Notes under the pieces: generated by a model
Databases searched by the model: none
What the model was told of the DNA's origin: nothing
Seen by the model: the letters and a program-made list of their open reading frames with translations, nothing else
Shown here: in pieces, positions 35,616-44,644 of the stretch
How the letters are laid out: each line of letters opens with the position of its first letter
Position numbering within the stretch: the stretch's first letter is position 1
Made by a program: the position numbers and the translations under genes
NCBI GenBank assembly: GCA_015065785.1
Contig: SVPR01000011.1
Location: forward strand, 1-64,000
Length of the DNA: 64,000 nucleotides
Reading direction: 5' to 3'
Origin: Oscillospiraceae bacterium
GTDB lineage: Bacteria > Bacillota > Clostridia > Oscillospirales > Acutalibacteraceae

Positions 35616-35751
35616 AATTACAGTTTCCTATTTTATCACAAACTTCTAAAAAATAATATAGCAAAATAAAAGAAAAAACTTTATTTAATTTTAATAATAT
35701 GGTAAAATACAACTAATTTGTAGAAAAAGTGCTTTAAAGGCAGGTTTAAAA

Positions 35752-36633
35752 ATGAAGTTAACTTATAACGCATACGCAAAAATAAATTTAATATTAGATG
35801 TTACAGGGGTTAAGCAAAACGGCTACCACACACTTTTTACTGTAATGCAGTCAATAGGCTTAAAGGATGTAATATCAGTTGAAAAAACAAAAGGTGAAAA
35901 AATAACAATTTCTTGCACAGATGAGAGTGTACCGACAGATTCTAAAAATATTGTATATAAATGTGCAGTGAAATTTTTTGAGCATTTTAGAATTGAAAAG
36001 AATAAGGGCGTTCACATTCATATAGAAAAGAATATTCCACACGAAGCTGGTCTTGGTGGCGGTAGTGCCGATGGTGCCGCAGTTTTAGTTGCACTTAATG
36101 AGATTTTTAACACAAACGCAAGTAAAAGAACGCTTATGTTTATCGGTGGTAAGGTCGGTGCAGATATTCCATTCTGTATTGTGGGCGGTACTGCTCTCTG
36201 TCAGGATATCGGCACAGTTGTTGCACCACTTCCTGATATAGATGAATGTAGCATTGTAGTTGTAAAGCCTGAAAGTGGCAGTTCAACGGTTAAAGCGTAT
36301 GATGCAATTGACGAAATGGGCGAAAGAATGAAGCACACTAAAAACAACGAAATGTTAGAGCTGCTTTTAGAAGAGAATTTTAAAGAAGCCTTAAAATACT
36401 GCGACAATGTTTTTGAACAGGTTATTGAAGTTCCCGACAGGGCAGATATTAAGCATATTTTAAGAAAAAATAATTCGAGTGCCGCTTGTATGTCAGGCTC
36501 AGGCTCTGCAATTTTTGGCATTTTCTTTTCAAAGGAAGATGCAGAAAACGCTAAAAAAGAATTAGAAAAGAAATATAGTAAGGTATATTTATGTGACGGA
36601 AAAACAAGTGGTGTAGAAAAAAGTCAAGAATAA
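35752..36633 (+). CDS. ispE: 4-diphosphocytidyl-2-C-methyl-D-erythritol kinase
   Basis: A 293-residue GHMP kinase of the MEP isoprenoid pathway. It phosphorylates CDP-methylerythritol at the 2-hydroxyl. Motifs: YAKINLILDVTGVKQNGYH, the ATP-binding HEAGLGGGSADGAA, VGADIPFCI and MSGSGSAIFGIF. Length and start are standard. It ends shortly before the terminator hairpin that also contains the spoIIR binding site. Confidence 0.96.
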   Translation: MKLTYNAYAKINLILDVTGVKQNGYHTLFTVMQSIGLKDVISVEKTKGEKITISCTDESVPTDSKNIVYKCAVKFFEHFRIEKNKGVHIHIEKNIPHEAGLGGGSADGAAVLVALNEIFNTNASKRTLMFIGGKVGADIPFCIVGGTALCQDIGTVVAPLPDIDECSIVVVKPESGSSTVKAYDAIDEMGERMKHTKNNEMLELLLEENFKEALKYCDNVFEQVIEVPDRADIKHILRKNNSSAACMSGSGSAIFGIFFSKEDAENAKKELEKKYSKVYLCDGKTSGVEKSQE

Positions 36634-36660
36634 ATTAAAAAATTGAATAAATAAAAAAAG

Positions 36661-36700
36661 ACCGCCAATAATTCATTTGCAACGAATGAAAGGCGGTTTT
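36661..36700 (+). terminator. Terminator of ispE overlapping the spoIIR ribosome binding site
   Basis: ACCGCC...ATTCATT pairs with AATGAA...GGCGGT followed by TTTT. The 3' arm AAAGGCGG is also the only Shine-Dalgarno-like sequence for the ATG at 36705. Confidence 0.7.
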
Positions 36701-36704
36701 ATTT

Positions 36705-37349
36705 ATGGAATTTTATACATACAATGCATTTAAACAAAAAAGGGATAAAAATTTTTTAATAGCGTTAGTTATAGCATTCACTCTTTACTGTGCATTTTCA
36801 ATTACTTATTTTGCATCTGTTTCGGGCGAAATAAGAGAAAGTGTAGTAAGACTTCACATTTTAGCCGATAGTGACAGAGAAATTGACCAGCAGGTAAAAT
36901 TAAAGGTGCGAGATGCACTTTTAGAAAAAAATACAGAATTACTTTCAGAAAAAGTAACTCCCGAAAACGCTGAAGAGTATTTTGAAAGCTCAAAGGAAGA
37001 ATTAGAGCAATGTGCAAATGAAGTTTTAAAAGAAAACGGCTTCGATTATAAAGCAACAATCACTTTGGGTGAAGAATATTACACCACAAGAGCTTATGAA
37101 GATTTAACATTCCCTGCAGGGACTTACACATCAGTAAAAGTAGTTTTAGGTAGCGGAGAGGGTAAAAATTGGTGGTGCGTAATGTTTCCACCACTCTGTG
37201 TTCCCGTTGCAAATGGTGGTTTAGAAAACGATGACGGCGTTAATTTAGAAGAATATTTAGATAAAGATGGGAAAAGAATAGTTTCTTCCAAAGGTAAATT
37301 TAAAGCTGAATTTAAAATTGTTGAGCTGTATGAGAGGCTTTTTAAATAA
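36705..37349 (+). CDS. spoIIR: Stage II sporulation protein R
   Basis: A 214-residue protein that resembles SpoIIR, the forespore signal that activates the protease SpoIIGA and thus pro-sigma-E in the mother cell. It has an N-terminal membrane or signal segment (FLIALVIAFTLYCAFSITYF), the motif VVRLHILADSDREIDQQVKLKVRDALL and WWCVMFPPLC. Its presence points to an endospore former. The 3' arm of the upstream hairpin includes its binding site, so translation may depend on hairpin opening. Confidence 0.94.
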   Translation: MEFYTYNAFKQKRDKNFLIALVIAFTLYCAFSITYFASVSGEIRESVVRLHILADSDREIDQQVKLKVRDALLEKNTELLSEKVTPENAEEYFESSKEELEQCANEVLKENGFDYKATITLGEEYYTTRAYEDLTFPAGTYTSVKVVLGSGEGKNWWCVMFPPLCVPVANGGLENDDGVNLEEYLDKDGKRIVSSKGKFKAEFKIVELYERLFK

Positions 37350-37372
37350 TTAACCTCATTCCTAAAAATATG

Positions 37373-37420
37373 AAAAAATCAATAGTTTTTGGATTGTATT
37401 CCGAAAACTATTGATTTTTT
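37373..37420. terminator. Terminator of spoIIR
   Basis: AAAAAATCAATAGTTTTTGG pairs with CCGAAAACTATTGATTTTTT; symmetrical, so it may work on both strands. Confidence 0.8.
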
Positions 37421-37460
37421 GTGAGTTTTTGGTATAATGGTAGTAATTGGAGGTGTTGGC

Positions 37461-38666
37461 ATGATTGTTGAAAGAAACGAATATTTGAATAAACTTATAG
37501 CATTTAAAGATAAGAAACTTATAAAAATAGTTACCGGTATCCGCCGTTGTGGAAAATCAACACTATTAAAATTATATCAGGACTGGCTCAAACAGAATGG
37601 CGTAAAGGAAACGCAGATAATATCAATAAATTTTGAAGACATTGATTATGAAGAACTTACTGATTATAAAAAACTATATAAATTTTTAAAAGAGCGCTTG
37701 TCAGAAAATGAAACTACCTATATTTTTCTTGATGAAGTTCAGCATATTGAGGATTTCCCGAAAGTTGTGGATAGTCTTTATATAAAGGAAAATGTAGATA
37801 TTTATATTACAGGTTCTAATGCTTATATGCTTTCGACTGAAATAGCAACTTTTATATCAGGGAGATATGTACAAATAGAAATGTTACCCTTGTCTTTTAA
37901 AGAATATATGAAAAGCACAGGTAGCATGAATGATCGTGGTGTAAAATATATTGAATATCTTCAAAACAGCTCATTTCCATATACACTCGAATTGAAAGGT
38001 CAGCCTGAGGAAATTCGCGATTATCTTGAAAGCCTTTATAACACTATAGTTGTAAAAGATATAGTGAACAGGAAAAAAATAACCGATACAATGATGCTGA
38101 AAAGTGTTTTGAGATTTGTGTTTGATAATATAGGTAGCCCATTATCGTCTAAAAAGATAGCGGACACATTGACATCCAACGGAAGAAAAACGGATTCTAA
38201 AACAGTTGAAAAATATCTTGAAGCGTTAACCGAAAGTTATATTATCTATCAGGCTCAGAGGTATAACATAAAGGGGAAACAATATCTGAAAACTCTCGAA
38301 AAATATTATGTTGTAGATGCAGGACTGAGGTATATGCTTATTGGTTCAAAACAAGCAGATGCAGGACATATTTTAGAAAATGTTGTTTACCTTGAATTGT
38401 TAAGACGCGGTTATAATGTATATGTAGGTAAAGTCGGGGAATTTGAAGTCGATTTTGTTGCACAAAATAGTAAAGGTACTATTTATTATCAAGTGGCATT
38501 AACAGTGCGTGACGAAAAAACACTTGAGAGAGAATTAAGACCATTGAAATCAATAAAAGACCATTATCCAAAGGTTATATTAACACTTGATGAGGATCCG
38601 GAAACTCATTACGACGGAATAAGGAGAATAAATGCAAGAGACTGGCTTCTTGGCTTGACTGACTAA
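37461..38666 (+). CDS. AAA_14/DUF4143 ATPase
   Basis: A 401-residue protein with an N-terminal AAA domain (Walker A GIRRCGKSTLL, Walker B TYIFLDEVQ) and a C-terminal DUF4143 region of restriction-endonuclease-like fold (GHILENVVYLELLRRGY, GEFEVDFVA). Such proteins are common, often horizontally moved, and their role is unknown. The ATG at 37461 is chosen because GGAGGTG lies 6 bases upstream; the ATG at 37437 lies at the end of a TATAAT box. Confidence 0.88.
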   Translation: MIVERNEYLNKLIAFKDKKLIKIVTGIRRCGKSTLLKLYQDWLKQNGVKETQIISINFEDIDYEELTDYKKLYKFLKERLSENETTYIFLDEVQHIEDFPKVVDSLYIKENVDIYITGSNAYMLSTEIATFISGRYVQIEMLPLSFKEYMKSTGSMNDRGVKYIEYLQNSSFPYTLELKGQPEEIRDYLESLYNTIVVKDIVNRKKITDTMMLKSVLRFVFDNIGSPLSSKKIADTLTSNGRKTDSKTVEKYLEALTESYIIYQAQRYNIKGKQYLKTLEKYYVVDAGLRYMLIGSKQADAGHILENVVYLELLRRGYNVYVGKVGEFEVDFVAQNSKGTIYYQVALTVRDEKTLERELRPLKSIKDHYPKVILTLDEDPETHYDGIRRINARDWLLGLTD

Positions 38667-38718
38667 AAGGTGATATATTGTCTGAATTTTAAAATGATAA
38701 GATTGTAGGTGTAGATGC

Positions 38719-38753
38719 AAAAAACGAGTAGGGGATTTCCCTGCTCGTTTTTT
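38719..38753. terminator. Bidirectional terminator
   Basis: AAAAAACGAGTAGGGG and CCCTGCTCGTTTTTT form the stem. It separates the convergent AAA ATPase and membrane protein genes. Confidence 0.85.
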
Positions 38754-38764
38754 ATGGTCTTAAA

Positions 38765-39175
38765 TCATTCGCCACATCTTACAAAGCATTTGACTGTGCA
38801 AGCAGTTGCAGTGAAAATATAAGAAAGGAATGCTGCTAAAGCACCTGTGATAATAGCACCTATGATACTTGTAGCCACAAATGGAATTGCTAAAAGAACT
38901 ACTGATAAAAGAAGTGTTCCTAAAATACCTGTGAGTACTGCAGAAATTGTCGCTGAAACACAAGAAGAACAAATTCGTTGTCCCCACAGTGCAGTAGCAA
39001 TAAGTGTTGCTAAAAGGAAAAAAACAGCAATACCGAAAGCAATAATAAGCAAAACAGGTGTTATGGTAATAACTCCCGTTATGCGAAGAAATGCTACGAT
39101 AATGCCAATAACAATACTTGAAATGGCTGCAAATAATAAGCAGTCTCTTTTACATTCGCAATTAAAAATTGTCAT
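38765..39175 (-). CDS. Small Cys-containing four-helix membrane protein
   Basis: A 136-residue protein with Cys residues at both ends (FNCECKRDC; CTVKCFVRCGE) and in the middle (ICSSCVS), and four hydrophobic segments. The ATG at 39175 follows AGGGGTGAA; the upstream in-frame ATG does not fit. Families like this are common in clostridia without assigned function. Confidence 0.7.
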   Translation of the reverse strand: MTIFNCECKRDCLLFAAISSIVIGIIVAFLRITGVITITPVLLIIAFGIAVFFLLATLIATALWGQRICSSCVSATISAVLTGILGTLLLSVVLLAIPFVATSIIGAIITGALAAFLSYIFTATACTVKCFVRCGE

Positions 39176-39247
39176 ATATTCACCCCTTAACAATATATGT
39201 AATAAAGTTGCTTGGGGTGATTATTGGAAATGATGTTATATAAAAAT

Positions 39248-39299
39248 GTAACAACCCTTAGCTCATGTTTTTTCAAACATCCGAACTAAGGGTTGTTAC
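39248..39299. terminator. Large hairpin upstream of the Cys-rich membrane protein
   Basis: GTAACAACCCTTAG and CTAAGGGTTGTTAC form a 14-bp perfect outer stem, with an inner ATGTTT/AAACAT stem. No clear U-run on the plus strand. Role uncertain. Confidence 0.6.
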
Positions 39300-39468
39300 T
39301 GTTCACTTTTTGTATCTAACATCATTTTCTTTTACCTCTTCTTTCTACAGATTTTGTCAGGCGTCTTCCTGAATGTTAAAGCTTTAAACATTTTTGGTTT
39401 TTGTTTTGTTCTTTAAATTTTTAAGGTTTCGCCATCGGCTTGTTAAAAGCCAAGGATTGATGTTCAGT

Positions 39469-39637
39469 ACATTGTAACCACACTTTCAAATTTTAAAATC
39501 TGAATTATAGTTTTTTAATACATCGGAACCACACTTTCAAATTTTTTCGTTTTTTGAATTTCTGGATTTTAGTACATCGGAACCACACTTTCTTTTTTGT
39601 TTTTGTGTTTTACTGTGGCATCGGACTCACCCTTCCT
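39469..39637. repeat. Imperfect tandem repeat, about 52-base period
   Basis: Four copies of a 20-base block close to TACATCGGAACCACACTTTC start near 39470, 39522, 39574 and 39619; the first reads TACATTGTAACC and the last is degraded (GGCATCGGACTCACCCTTCC). Spacers are AT-rich and partly similar (AAATTTT, TTTTTGAATTT). It lies within a 694-base gap. No cas gene is present. Confidence 0.75.
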
Positions 39638-39760
39638 TTGTCTATATAGTAGCATACAAAAAAGCGCTTTGCAATACGCAAAAATCTACAAAGTTAAAGG
39701 CTTTGCTATGGCTAAAACAGAGAGAATAATCATTCACCAGAACGACTTTTTCAAAAGTTA

Positions 39761-39790
39761 TTGACAACGGATAATTTAATATGTTATTCT
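39761..39790 (+). promoter_or_regulatory. Promoter of the VWA-LRR-MoxR operon
   Basis: TTGACA (39761-39766), 18-base spacer, TATTCT (39785-39790). Predicted transcription would start just before the leader hairpin at 39800. Confidence 0.65.
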
Positions 39791-39799
39791 AAAAGGGTA

Positions 39800-39825
39800 G
39801 TCGGTCAAAAGAACCGACCTTTTTT
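39800..39825 (+). terminator. Leader terminator or attenuator before the VWA gene
   Basis: GTCGGT, loop CAAAAGA, ACCGAC, then CTTTTTT. It sits between the promoter and the first gene, so most transcripts could stop here unless read through. Confidence 0.6.
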
Positions 39826-39869
39826 GCTTTTTAGACTGATTTTAAAACTTTGAAAGGAGTGAATATTTT

Positions 39870-41276
39870 ATGGAAAAAACTAAAACTGAAATTTTAGCAG
39901 ACGAAATTTTATTAAAAGCCAAAACTGAATTAACAGGAAGTATTCACTCTCTTATAAGAGCTATAAATGCATTAGAGTTTGTACCTACAAATGAAGAGGA
40001 TGTTTTCACCAATGCAAAAAGCCTTTTTTATAATCCTAATTACATACTTTTAAGATTTAAAGAAAATACCTGTTCTGTCAACAGAGTGTTGCTTCACTCA
40101 ATTCTTCACTGTATGCTTCTTCACCCGTTTAATATTGATTTTAAAGACACTTCCCTCTGGAATTTAGCAACAGATATCTGTGTTGAAAATACAATAAACA
40201 GCTGGCGTCTTTCCTGCACTAAGCACGAAAAGGATGTAATGCAGAATGCAGTGATAAATGAAATTTCAAAAAATGTAAAGCACTTATCGGCAGAAAATAT
40301 ATACTACTATTTAAAGGGTGCAGAAATTTCTGAAGAAGCTCTCAAAATGTATTCTGAATTGTTTTCTGACGATGTTCACAAAATCTGGTACAAAAACAAA
40401 AATTTTGCGTTTTTTGAATTTAGTGATGACGAAGAAACTGTTGAAGCAAGGTCAATTTATAAAATGGCAGATAACAGACAGGGTCTTTCCAATAAATCAA
40501 ACGACAAAATAATGCGTGATGCTGTAAATAACGCCGCTAAAGAAGAAAAGGAAGAATGGCGTAAGGTAACACCGACAGTTGTCAGTGATGTTGAAGCCTT
40601 AAAAAAACAAGGGCTTATGTCAGGTGTCGATACTCAGGTTTTAAAAGGCGTTAATAACGATAAATATGATTACAGTAAATTCTTAAAAAAGTTTATTTCA
40701 CTTAACGAAACTATGGAAATAAACGACGATGAATTTGACTATATCTTTTATACTTACGGCTTGAAGATGTATTCAAATATGCCGATAATTGAGCCACTTG
40801 AGTATGTGGAAAGCTTAAAGGTCAAAAAGCTTTTTATTGCTATTGATACTTCCGGCTCTGTAAAGGGAAATATAGTTGAGAATTTTATAGAAAAGACTTA
40901 TAATATATTAAAGTCAACCGATTTCTTTTCTTGTAAAACAGAAATTCACATTATTCAGTGTGACTCTGAAATTAAAGAAATTAAAATTCTTCACGATGAA
41001 AAGGAATTGGAAGAATATATTAAAAATCTTTCTTTAAAAGGCTTCGGCGGTACAGATTTCAGACCTGTTTTTCAGTATGTTGATGAAATTTTCACTTCTT
41101 CACAACAAAATGAGGTTAATGGTCTTATATACTTTACTGACGGTGAGGGCGTTTACCCGAAGCAGATGCCGAAGTTTAAATCTGTGTTTGTAATAAATGA
41201 TAGTTGTTTTGACAAATCAAAAATGCCTTTGTGGGCAACACCATTGTTTATTGATGATAATGATTTGATAAGGTGA
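39870..41276 (+). CDS. VWA-like/DUF2201 putative metallopeptidase-type protein
   Basis: A 468-residue cytosolic protein. The N-terminal part resembles the DUF2201 putative metallopeptidase domain (LHSILHCMLLHP, WNLATDICVENTINS), although the HExxH motif is reduced to HSILH, so peptidase activity is doubtful. The C-terminal part is a VWA-like domain with a MIDAS start (FIAIDTSGSV) and FGGTDFRPVF. VWA proteins of this kind pair with MoxR ATPases to remodel protein complexes; such an ATPase is two genes downstream. GGAG lies 10 bases before the ATG. Confidence 0.88.
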   Translation: MEKTKTEILADEILLKAKTELTGSIHSLIRAINALEFVPTNEEDVFTNAKSLFYNPNYILLRFKENTCSVNRVLLHSILHCMLLHPFNIDFKDTSLWNLATDICVENTINSWRLSCTKHEKDVMQNAVINEISKNVKHLSAENIYYYLKGAEISEEALKMYSELFSDDVHKIWYKNKNFAFFEFSDDEETVEARSIYKMADNRQGLSNKSNDKIMRDAVNNAAKEEKEEWRKVTPTVVSDVEALKKQGLMSGVDTQVLKGVNNDKYDYSKFLKKFISLNETMEINDDEFDYIFYTYGLKMYSNMPIIEPLEYVESLKVKKLFIAIDTSGSVKGNIVENFIEKTYNILKSTDFFSCKTEIHIIQCDSEIKEIKILHDEKELEEYIKNLSLKGFGGTDFRPVFQYVDEIFTSSQQNEVNGLIYFTDGEGVYPKQMPKFKSVFVINDSCFDKSKMPLWATPLFIDDNDLIR

Positions 41277-41280
41277 TAAT

Positions 41281-42531
41281 TTGAAGATAAAAAACGGTGT
41301 TTTGGTTTTTAAGAAAAAGAAAACTAAAATAAATGAATATAGCTACAATGAAAATCTTGTGCAACTGAAATTATCCGATAGGGTTAAAGTGATTTCACGA
41401 ATGGCTTTTTCAGGTTGCAGAAATTTACAGACAGTTATATTCAACGAAAACTTGCAAGAAATAGGTTATGAAGCATTTTACAACTGTGTTTCATTAGAAG
41501 AAGCAATAATTCCGGATGCGTTAAAATTATTGGGCGAAGCAGCCTTTATGGATTGTCGTAATCTTAAAAAAGTAGTTTTGCCACCAATAAAGGTGCTACC
41601 TAAAAATCTATTTAAAGGGTGCTTTAATTTAGAAGAAATAGTAATTCCCGACACAGTCGAGGTTATTGAAGAGGGTTGTTTTCACAGCTGTACAAAATTA
41701 AAGCAGATTACATTCAGTAAAAATCTTAAAGAAATTAAAGAGTATGCCTTTAAACGCTGTCAGGCGCTTGAAAGTGTAGTGTTCCCTGAAAGCCTTAAAA
41801 TAATAGGCGACAAAGCGTTTGAGGATTCAAAAGAATTAAAATTTGTCAAGTTTAACAGCGATTTAGAATATCTTGGCAAAGCAGTTTTTCACAACAGAGT
41901 TTATGATGAATACAAAATAAAAGGTACAGCCTTTTGCTCGTCTTTTACATCTAAAGATGATTTAGAAAATTGTATAACAGTAAGCATTCCCAAAACTATT
42001 GATTATCTTGCATTAGGCTTTGAGGGCGTTTTGCCCTTTGCTTACAGAGGCAGAAATAAAACCTGCCCGAATCATGTGTTGGAGCTGGAAAAAGAGCAGG
42101 TAAAAGTGTTTATGAGCAGTGCCTATTACTCTTATACTGATGACAGTGATTACATAATAAAAAATAACGAGTTTGATTTTGAAAAGTATGACAGTCAATT
42201 AGAAAAGGCAGAAGAAACAGAAAAGCCTTTTGTTGCAGCATTCAGACTTGCATATCCAAAAGAGCTGAATGAGCAAAAAGAAAAGCAATATCATAGATTA
42301 ATAAACGGCTACGAAAAAGATGTCGCAATTTTTGCTATTGAAGTTAATGATGAAAAAGTGTTATCATACTTATTGGAGAATTTTTATTTCGATACGGAAT
42401 TCTGTGCTACGCTTTATAGTCTTTCGGCTAAAAAAGGATATAGCAACCTACAGGAAGCTGTGTCGCTCAAAAAGAAAAAAACTGCTTTTTCTGAAACAGA
42501 AGATTTATTAAACGATTTACTTTTAGTGTGA
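41281..42531 (+). CDS. BspA-type leucine-rich repeat protein (LRR_5)
   Basis: A 416-residue protein starting at TTG 41281, 6 bases after AAGGTGA. About seven repeats of the BspA type follow (AFSGCRNLQTVIFNENLQEI, FYNCVSLEEAIIPDALKLLG, CFHSCTKLKQITFSKNLKEI). No signal peptide, so unlike most BspA proteins it should stay in the cytoplasm. The C-terminal 130 residues are helical. Its place between a VWA protein and a MoxR ATPase suggests that it selects or binds the client. Confidence 0.87.
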   Translation: MKIKNGVLVFKKKKTKINEYSYNENLVQLKLSDRVKVISRMAFSGCRNLQTVIFNENLQEIGYEAFYNCVSLEEAIIPDALKLLGEAAFMDCRNLKKVVLPPIKVLPKNLFKGCFNLEEIVIPDTVEVIEEGCFHSCTKLKQITFSKNLKEIKEYAFKRCQALESVVFPESLKIIGDKAFEDSKELKFVKFNSDLEYLGKAVFHNRVYDEYKIKGTAFCSSFTSKDDLENCITVSIPKTIDYLALGFEGVLPFAYRGRNKTCPNHVLELEKEQVKVFMSSAYYSYTDDSDYIIKNNEFDFEKYDSQLEKAEETEKPFVAAFRLAYPKELNEQKEKQYHRLINGYEKDVAIFAIEVNDEKVLSYLLENFYFDTEFCATLYSLSAKKGYSNLQEAVSLKKKKTAFSETEDLLNDLLLV

Positions 42532-42540
42532 GGATGTATT

Positions 42541-43947
42541 ATGAATATTAAAGACGCTACAAAGCATATTAAAAATACTATTACGGCGTATCTTGAAAAA
42601 GAAGAAAACGGCGAATTTACTATTCCCGTTAATAAGCAACGCCCGATTTTCCTTTATGGCCCACCCGGTATTGGTAAAACTGCGGTTATGGAGCAGATTG
42701 CTAAGGAAATGAAAATAGGCATTGTGTCTTATTCTATGACACACCACACCCGTCAGAGTGCCTTGGGCTTGCCATTTATTAAAACCCGCACATTCGGCGG
42801 AGTAGAATATGATGTTTCAGAATTTACAATGAGTGAAATTCTTTCAGATGTTTATTCATACATTGAAAGAACAGGTCACAAGCAAGGCATTTTATTTTTA
42901 GACGAAATAAACTGCGTTTCTGAAACACTTGCACCGTCAATGCTGAGATTTTTACAATATAAAACCTTTGGCTCACACGCTGTGCCTGATGGTTGGGTAA
43001 TTGTTGCGGCAGGTAACCCACCTGAATATAACAAATCAGTTAAAGAATATGACATTGCAACTCTCGACAGAATTCAGAAAATCGAAATTCAGTCAGACTA
43101 TGATGTGTGGAGAGATTATGCGGTAAATGAAAAGGTTCACCCGTCAATTATTACATATCTTGATGCAAAGCCTACTGATTTCTATATTATTGAAAATACT
43201 CCTGACGGAAAGCAGTTTGTTACTGCAAGAGGCTGGGAGGATTTATCAAGACTTATGTATTCTTTTGAGAAAAAGGATATTGAAATAGATGCTGAATTTA
43301 TTTCTCAGTATATCCAGGTTCCTACAGTTGCTATGGATTTTTCTGACTTTTATAAAACATTTAAAAGGATGAGCGAAATGTGTTCACCTAAGGATGTTTT
43401 AAACGGGACTATTGACGAGAGCTTTAAAGAAAAATTAAATAATGCAGGAATAGAAGAAAAATTAGGCTTTATAAATCTTTTATCTAACAGCATAAATGAA
43501 GAACTTGAAAACTGCATAGAAAAAAATGCAGAAATTAAAGAGGCAGTAAAATTTTTAAAGGGTAATGAAATTATGACATTATCTAAAGAGGATGCAGTTA
43601 AAGTTTTAAGCAATAGTGCTTCTCTGAAAATACTTTCTGAAATGAAAGCTGTTTTAGAAAAAGAAGAGCTTTCTGTAAAAGAAATAGTAGAAAAAGAATT
43701 GAAAAAGCAGATAGAGGAATTAAAATCGGCGGTTGCTACTTCACAAAAAATGCTTTCTAACGGTAGTAGGTTTATTTATGAAGCCTTGGGCGAGTCACCG
43801 GAGTTAAAAATCTTTTCTTCTAACATCACAAGAAATGATTGCTCTGCACAATTTTTAATTGGCTTTGGCTGTGATGAATTTTCAGAAATTACAAAAACAA
43901 AGAAAAGCGACGAAGCACTTCTGAGCGAGCTTAATAATTTGTTGTAA
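42541..43947 (+). CDS. MoxR-family AAA+ ATPase
   Basis: A 468-residue AAA+ protein: Walker A GPPGIGKTAV, Walker B GILFLDEINCV, sensor-1 region VIVAAGNPPEYN and arginine finger region DIATLDRIQKIE. A coiled coil lies near residues 350-405. MoxR proteins work with VWA partners as chaperones for complex assembly, and here the VWA gene is in the same operon. Confidence 0.92.
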   Translation: MNIKDATKHIKNTITAYLEKEENGEFTIPVNKQRPIFLYGPPGIGKTAVMEQIAKEMKIGIVSYSMTHHTRQSALGLPFIKTRTFGGVEYDVSEFTMSEILSDVYSYIERTGHKQGILFLDEINCVSETLAPSMLRFLQYKTFGSHAVPDGWVIVAAGNPPEYNKSVKEYDIATLDRIQKIEIQSDYDVWRDYAVNEKVHPSIITYLDAKPTDFYIIENTPDGKQFVTARGWEDLSRLMYSFEKKDIEIDAEFISQYIQVPTVAMDFSDFYKTFKRMSEMCSPKDVLNGTIDESFKEKLNNAGIEEKLGFINLLSNSINEELENCIEKNAEIKEAVKFLKGNEIMTLSKEDAVKVLSNSASLKILSEMKAVLEKEELSVKEIVEKELKKQIEELKSAVATSQKMLSNGSRFIYEALGESPELKIFSSNITRNDCSAQFLIGFGCDEFSEITKTKKSDEALLSELNNLL

Positions 43948-44017
43948 AATTTAAAATTTTATGATACAATAGTTATAGAAAAATAAATCTTTTCAGATTT
44001 TCAAGGGAGGTATCAGT

Positions 44018-44635
44018 ATGTCAAAGATTATTACAATCAGTCGTGAATTCGGTTCAGGTGGCAGAGAGTTAGGTAAGCGCCTTGCAGAAGAGCTTAACAT
44101 TCCTTGCTATGACTACCAGATAATCGAAATGGTTGCAGAAAAGCAGGGGCTTGATAAAGATTATGTTGAAAATGCTTCTGAAAGAGATATCAGAGCATTT
44201 TATCCGACAACTATCGGTGTAAGATTTTCTACCTCAACATTCTTTATTAACCAGTCAGTTGAGCTTTTTACAGAGCAGACAAAGGTTATAAGAGAGTTAG
44301 CAAGTAAAGGCGACTGCGTAATAGTTGGTCGCTGTGCTGATGTTCTTCTTAATAACGAAAATCTTTTAAATATTTTTGTTTACGCTGATAAAGAGTCAAA
44401 AATCAGGCGTTGTCAGGAAAGGGCAAAGCCGGGCGAAGCTCTCACTGAAAAAGATATTGAAAAGAAAATGAAAGAAATTGACAAGGGCAGAGCTGACCTC
44501 AGAAAAATGCTCGCAGATACACAATGGGGCGACAAAGAGGGCTATCATCTTATGATAAACACTTCCGGTAAAGAGATTAAATCATTAGTTACGGGACTTG
44601 CGGAGTATGCGAGAGCATATTTTGGCGAAGACTGA
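44018..44635 (+). CDS. Cytidylate-kinase-like protein
   Basis: A 205-residue P-loop kinase (ISREFGSGGRELGKRLAEEL; LID-like GRCADVLL and RRCQERAKPGE). It belongs to the cytidylate kinase-like family, which differs from CMK; the substrate is not established. GGGAGG lies 7 bases before the ATG. It may be in the same transcript as the MoxR gene, 70 bases upstream, although TATACAA-like promoter elements are possible in the gap. Confidence 0.85.
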   Translation: MSKIITISREFGSGGRELGKRLAEELNIPCYDYQIIEMVAEKQGLDKDYVENASERDIRAFYPTTIGVRFSTSTFFINQSVELFTEQTKVIRELASKGDCVIVGRCADVLLNNENLLNIFVYADKESKIRRCQERAKPGEALTEKDIEKKMKEIDKGRADLRKMLADTQWGDKEGYHLMINTSGKEIKSLVTGLAEYARAYFGED

Positions 44636-44644
44636 TGTCTTCGT

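Noticed and set aside
39469-39637. CRISPR array
   Set aside because: Repeats are only about 20 bases, imperfect, the last one degraded, spacers are alike and AT-rich, and no cas gene is in the window.
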